Shown here: positions 61,741-64,000 of the stretch, piece by piece
Layout: each line of letters opens with the position of its first letter
Position numbering within the stretch: position 1 is the first letter of the stretch
Source of the DNA: Bacillota bacterium
GTDB taxonomy: Bacteria > Bacillota_I > Bacilli_A > RF39 > UBA660
Direction of reading: 5' to 3'
Assembly (NCBI GenBank): GCA_015059405.1
Contig: SVAL01000012.1
Span: forward strand, 1-64,000
Length of the DNA: 64,000 nucleotides
Notes under the pieces: generated by a model
Database searches by the model: none
Told to the model about the DNA's origin: nothing
What the model saw: only the letters and a program-made list of their open reading frames with translations
Program-made: the position numbers and the translations under genes

Positions 61741-62296
61741 GTATCTCACCTCTTACTACATCTACTACCATTAAAATAATACCTAAAACAATAAGTATAT
61801 CTGCAATATTAAAAACTGGATAATCATATCCAAATATATAGAAATTAAAAAAATCTGTAACATATCCTAAAAATAATCTATCTATTAAGTTACCTATAAT
61901 TCCAGCAAATAAAATTCCATAATAAGTAATAGATATTTTATTTAACTTTTTTTCTTCCTTTAAAAAATATATTAATACTAATACTACTGTTGCGCTTATT
62001 AAAGCAAGAATTGGAACATTTCCTGAAAACATTCCCCAAGCTCCACCAGTATTTTTTACGTTTGTTATATAAAAGAAGTTTTTTATTATTTCTATTCCTT
62101 TTTCTGGAACAACATTAAATCCATTATATAATCCCCCTACTGATAATATACTAGATAAACATTTTACACATGAAAGATTAGTAAATTCATATCTAATAAA
62201 TATTTTAGATATTTGATCTAATACAACACCTAGTATAGTGATTATTAAAATTATCATATATTCTTTTCTTGGTTTTATTTTTTTTATTTTATCCAT
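61703..62296 (-). CDS. lspA: Lipoprotein signal peptidase
   Basis: Cleaves diacylated prolipoproteins in the membrane. Four membrane segments; catalytic Asp residues in GNLIDRLFLGYVTDFF and FNIADILIVLG; conserved NTGGAWGMFSG. At 197 residues it is longer than the usual 150-165: a Cys-containing insertion (SCVKCLSSILSVGGLYNGF) follows the first segment. The ATG at 62296 follows GGTGAT. Confidence 0.95.
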   Translation of the reverse strand: MDKIKKIKPRKEYMIILIITILGVVLDQISKIFIRYEFTNLSCVKCLSSILSVGGLYNGFNVVPEKGIEIIKNFFYITNVKNTGGAWGMFSGNVPILALISATVVLVLIYFLKEEKKLNKISITYYGILFAGIIGNLIDRLFLGYVTDFFNFYIFGYDYPVFNIADILIVLGIILMVVDVVRGEIHAYKKRKRECKN

Positions 62297-62324
62297 AATA
62301 TCACCAACACACATATTTTATCAA

Positions 62325-62372
62325 AAAAGATGTTATTTGTAAATTACATTGCACTTACCAAAATAACATCTT
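62325..62372 (-). terminator. Terminator of the PRC-barrel gene
   Basis: AGATGTTATTT (62329-62339) pairs with AAATAACATCT (62361-62371) across a 21-base loop, then TTTTTT on the minus strand. The end of the gene lies inside the hairpin. Confidence 0.7.
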
Positions 62373-62574
62373 CACCAATCTTTTTAATATTCTCCCATCG
62401 TATTTCTGCTTGAGAATTTTTATTTGAAAAACTAAACCCTTTTTTATTTGGTTCAATAATTAACGCAATAACATTTCCAGTTTCTTCATCCATCTTTATA
62501 TCAACTATATTTCCAATATTTCTACCATCATTAACATTTATTAAAGTTTTATTTTGTAACTCTGATAAAAGCAT
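62344..62574 (-). CDS. PRC-barrel protein, YlmC/YmxH family
   Basis: 76 residues forming one PRC barrel: LLSELQNKTLINVNDGRNIG, VDIKMDEETGNVIALIIEP and EIRWENIKKIGEDVILV. YlmC/YmxH proteins are common in Bacillota, sporulating or not, with unknown function. AGGTGAT precedes the ATG. Short, complete and monocistronic by its terminator. Confidence 0.85.
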   Translation of the reverse strand: MLLSELQNKTLINVNDGRNIGNIVDIKMDEETGNVIALIIEPNKKGFSFSNKNSQAEIRWENIKKIGEDVILVSAM

Positions 62575-62596
62575 ATTATCACCTAATTTATTATAT

Positions 62597-62622
62597 TAAA
62601 AAAAGATGAAGAAATTCATCTT
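62597..62622 (-). terminator. Terminator of the 175-residue gene
   Basis: Arms AAGATGAA (62603-62610) and TTCATCTT (62615-62622) around GAAA, T-run on the minus strand. Confidence 0.8.
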
Positions 62623-63148
62623 ATTTAATTTTTATACTTTCTAATATATTAATTACATTAGATATATACAAATCAAAATATTTATCAACATTAGTATAAG
62701 ATATTAAGATAAGTTTATCATTATCTATTATATAATTTAAATCTATTTGTTTATTATTGTTTTCATCAATATATAAAAAGTTTTTTACAACATAATTATT
62801 TATTTTAACTTCATTACTATAACTTAGTGTAAAAGTACTATTATTATTTTCAAAATCATTATTTACTTCACTAATTATTATATTTTCATCTCTTTCTATA
62901 ACTTCTTTTGAAAGTTCAGAGATAACAATATCTATTTGACCACTTTTGTCTTGTTTACTAATTGATATTTTGTGTTTATCATCTTTTAAAGTATAATCTC
63001 CAGTATATTCGAATTCTAAATATTCATTTTCATATTTATTTATTTTTTTGGTATCTTTTAAATAAATAAAACAGAATAAAACAACATCTAATATAACTAA
63101 TAAAATTATAGAAATAGTAAATAAAGTTTTCTTTTTCTTATTACTCAT
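62621..63148 (-). CDS. Membrane-anchored extracellular protein, 175 residues
   Basis: Not recognised. N-terminal membrane anchor (about 8-30, LFTISIILLVILDVVLFCFI) after a Lys-rich start, then a beta-rich extracellular domain (YLEFEYTGDYTLKDDKHKI; LNYIIDNDKLILISYTNV) resembling PsbP/MOG1-like folds in pattern only. The Cys in the anchor is not in a clear lipobox. AAAGGGGTTG precedes the ATG. It follows the 169-residue gene by three bases, so both form one unit. Confidence 0.68.
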   Translation of the reverse strand: MSNKKKKTLFTISIILLVILDVVLFCFIYLKDTKKINKYENEYLEFEYTGDYTLKDDKHKISISKQDKSGQIDIVISELSKEVIERDENIIISEVNNDFENNNSTFTLSYSNEVKINNYVVKNFLYIDENNNKQIDLNYIIDNDKLILISYTNVDKYFDLYISNVINILESIKIK

Positions 63149-63151
63149 ATC

Positions 63152-63661
63152 TTACAACCCCTTTACTATTAAAATAATACAGTCCCATTTATTTTGAAAA
63201 TTAATTTCAATATTATCTTTAATATAAAAATCATTTTTTTGAGTATATCCCGAATTAATTAATGATTCTTCATACATATTAATAATCTCTTCAATAGAAT
63301 TATTTTCTAAATTAGAAATATGATATCTAATTGTGATAAAATCATCTATTTCATAACCTCTAATGATAGTAGCACTATAATCTTTTTCTATATCTATTAG
63401 ATTTTGTATTTTAGTCATTTTTTCTTTAGATATAGAGTTTTCTATAGTAGATGGTTCTTGAAACTGATAATACCCTTGCTCAAATTTATCTTTTGATGTA
63501 TGATCTAATATCTTATCAATACTTTCATCACTAATTTTATTAACTTTTACTCCATATCCATCAAATACAAATTCTGATTTTCCATCAAAACTCATCTTTA
63601 TAATTAAAGATATCAATATAAGTATTAAAACAATAGTTAATACTTTTACTCTTTTATTCAT
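63152..63661 (-). CDS. Membrane-anchored extracellular protein, 169 residues
   Basis: Not recognised. Basic start, membrane segment about 7-24 (VLTIVLILILISLIIKMSF), then a polar extracellular domain with FVFDGYGVKVNKISDESID and a late single Cys. AGGTGAT precedes the ATG. First gene of a two-gene unit with the similarly built protein downstream; the pair may act together at the cell surface. Confidence 0.68.
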   Translation of the reverse strand: MNKRVKVLTIVLILILISLIIKMSFDGKSEFVFDGYGVKVNKISDESIDKILDHTSKDKFEQGYYQFQEPSTIENSISKEKMTKIQNLIDIEKDYSATIIRGYEIDDFITIRYHISNLENNSIEEIINMYEESLINSGYTQKNDFYIKDNIEINFQNKWDCIILIVKGL

Positions 63662-63752
63662 ATTATCACCTATTATAATTATCTTATTATTATAAAGATT
63701 TTACTAGGTATAATTTTTTATTATCTTTATCTTTTTACATTTCTTGACAAAT

Positions 63753-63778
63753 AAAAAATCAATGAGATTCATTGATTT
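63753..63778 (-). terminator. Terminator of the gene at the window end
   Basis: Arms AAATCAATGA (63756-63765) and TCATTGATTT (63769-63778), T-run on the minus strand; includes the stop codon. Confidence 0.85.
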
Positions 63779-64000
63779 AATTTTTCTTATATGCACCTTT
63801 ATCATTATATGCCTTAGTTTCTTCTCTGTTGTTAATACTAAGAAGAAAAGATTTTTCTCTTTCTAAAACAGCTAATTTTTCTTCATTTGTCATTTCAGAA
63901 TAAGGTTTATTTATTACTACTTCTTTAGTTACTTCTTTTATTTTTGTTTTAGTTTTCTTTAATTCTTTTTTTATTTTTTGTTCTTCTTTTTCTTCTTCTG
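63777..64000 (-). CDS. C-terminal fragment of a charged coiled-coil protein (5' end outside window)
   Basis: The last 74 codons before a TAA at 63777-63779. The sequence begins Glu/Lys-rich, continues KTKTKIKEVTKEVVINKPYS, then EMTNEEKLAVLEREKSFLL and ends AYNDKGAYKKN. It looks like a soluble Lys/Glu coiled coil. The start and any N-terminal domain lie beyond 64000, so no function can be given. Confidence 0.65.
   Translation of the reverse strand, partial: EEEKEEQKIKKELKKTKTKIKEVTKEVVINKPYSEMTNEEKLAVLEREKSFLLSINNREETKAYNDKGAYKKN

Overview
The window is 64 kb of an AT-rich (roughly 30% GC by eye) chromosome from a low-GC Gram-positive lineage (Bacillota, Bacilli or a close uncultured gut relative). 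Evidence: B. subtilis-like gene blocks (rimP-nusA-ylxR-infB-rbfA; ireB-ruvX-yrzB-mltG-trmR-trhP1-trhP2...greA), a T-box RNA, LexA, AGGAGG/GGTGAT ribosome binding sites, and a lytic transglycosylase implying peptidoglycan. TGA is used as a stop (24231-24233; 30639-30641), so the mycoplasma code does not apply. Almost every gene is on the minus strand; the confident exceptions are a DUF308 protein, lexA, tmcAL and an alpha/beta hydrolase. I see no tRNA, rRNA, CRISPR array, transposase or replication origin.

Layout. 1-4550: N-terminal part of pyruvate phosphate dikinase and a large, divergent SecA. 4636-9345: DUF308 protein, Xer recombinase, unknown genes, lexA with probable operators, and a free-standing structured RNA at 8531-8741. 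9415-14069: translation/transcription operon rimP-nusA-HNH-like-ylxR-infB-rbfA; RimP lacks its second domain and ylxQ is missing. 14129-20667: membrane proteins, a metallo-hydrolase, a surface-protein remnant, queH, a ClpX-like ATPase, rpmF-yceD and a zincin. 20740-25760: tmcAL, pyk, hydrolase, and a pilin-like gene whose promoter contains a run of nine G between -35 and -10. 25797-29240: hisS-aspS behind a T-box leader and a 29-codon small ORF.

29248-32876 is a two-gene surface cassette: a papain-family protease with a C-terminal dockerin, translationally coupled to a membrane-anchored protein with an N-terminal cohesin-like domain. 32904-37309 holds truB, mutM and polA. 37355-45408 holds a five-gene, two-operon module resembling the membrane part of a type IV secretion system: a single-pass protein, then two paralogous pairs of pilin-like and VirB6/TrbL-like proteins. 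The pairs share conserved tails and terminators. No ATPase of the system is present here.

45426-64000: topA, a small alarmone synthetase, another anchored cohesin-like protein, phosphohexomutase, tig, greA, a dNTPase, the tRNA wobble-uridine hydroxylation/methylation genes, mltG, yrzB, ruvX, ireB, a GluP-like rhomboid, an RluD-family synthase, lspA, a PRC-barrel protein and three unknown genes, the last cut by the window edge. Many terminators are compact and include the stop codon of the gene they end.

Best candidates for undescribed biology: the dockerin-protease/cohesin cassette, the duplicated T4SS-like module, the phase-variable pilin promoter, and the 8.5-8.7 kb RNA.
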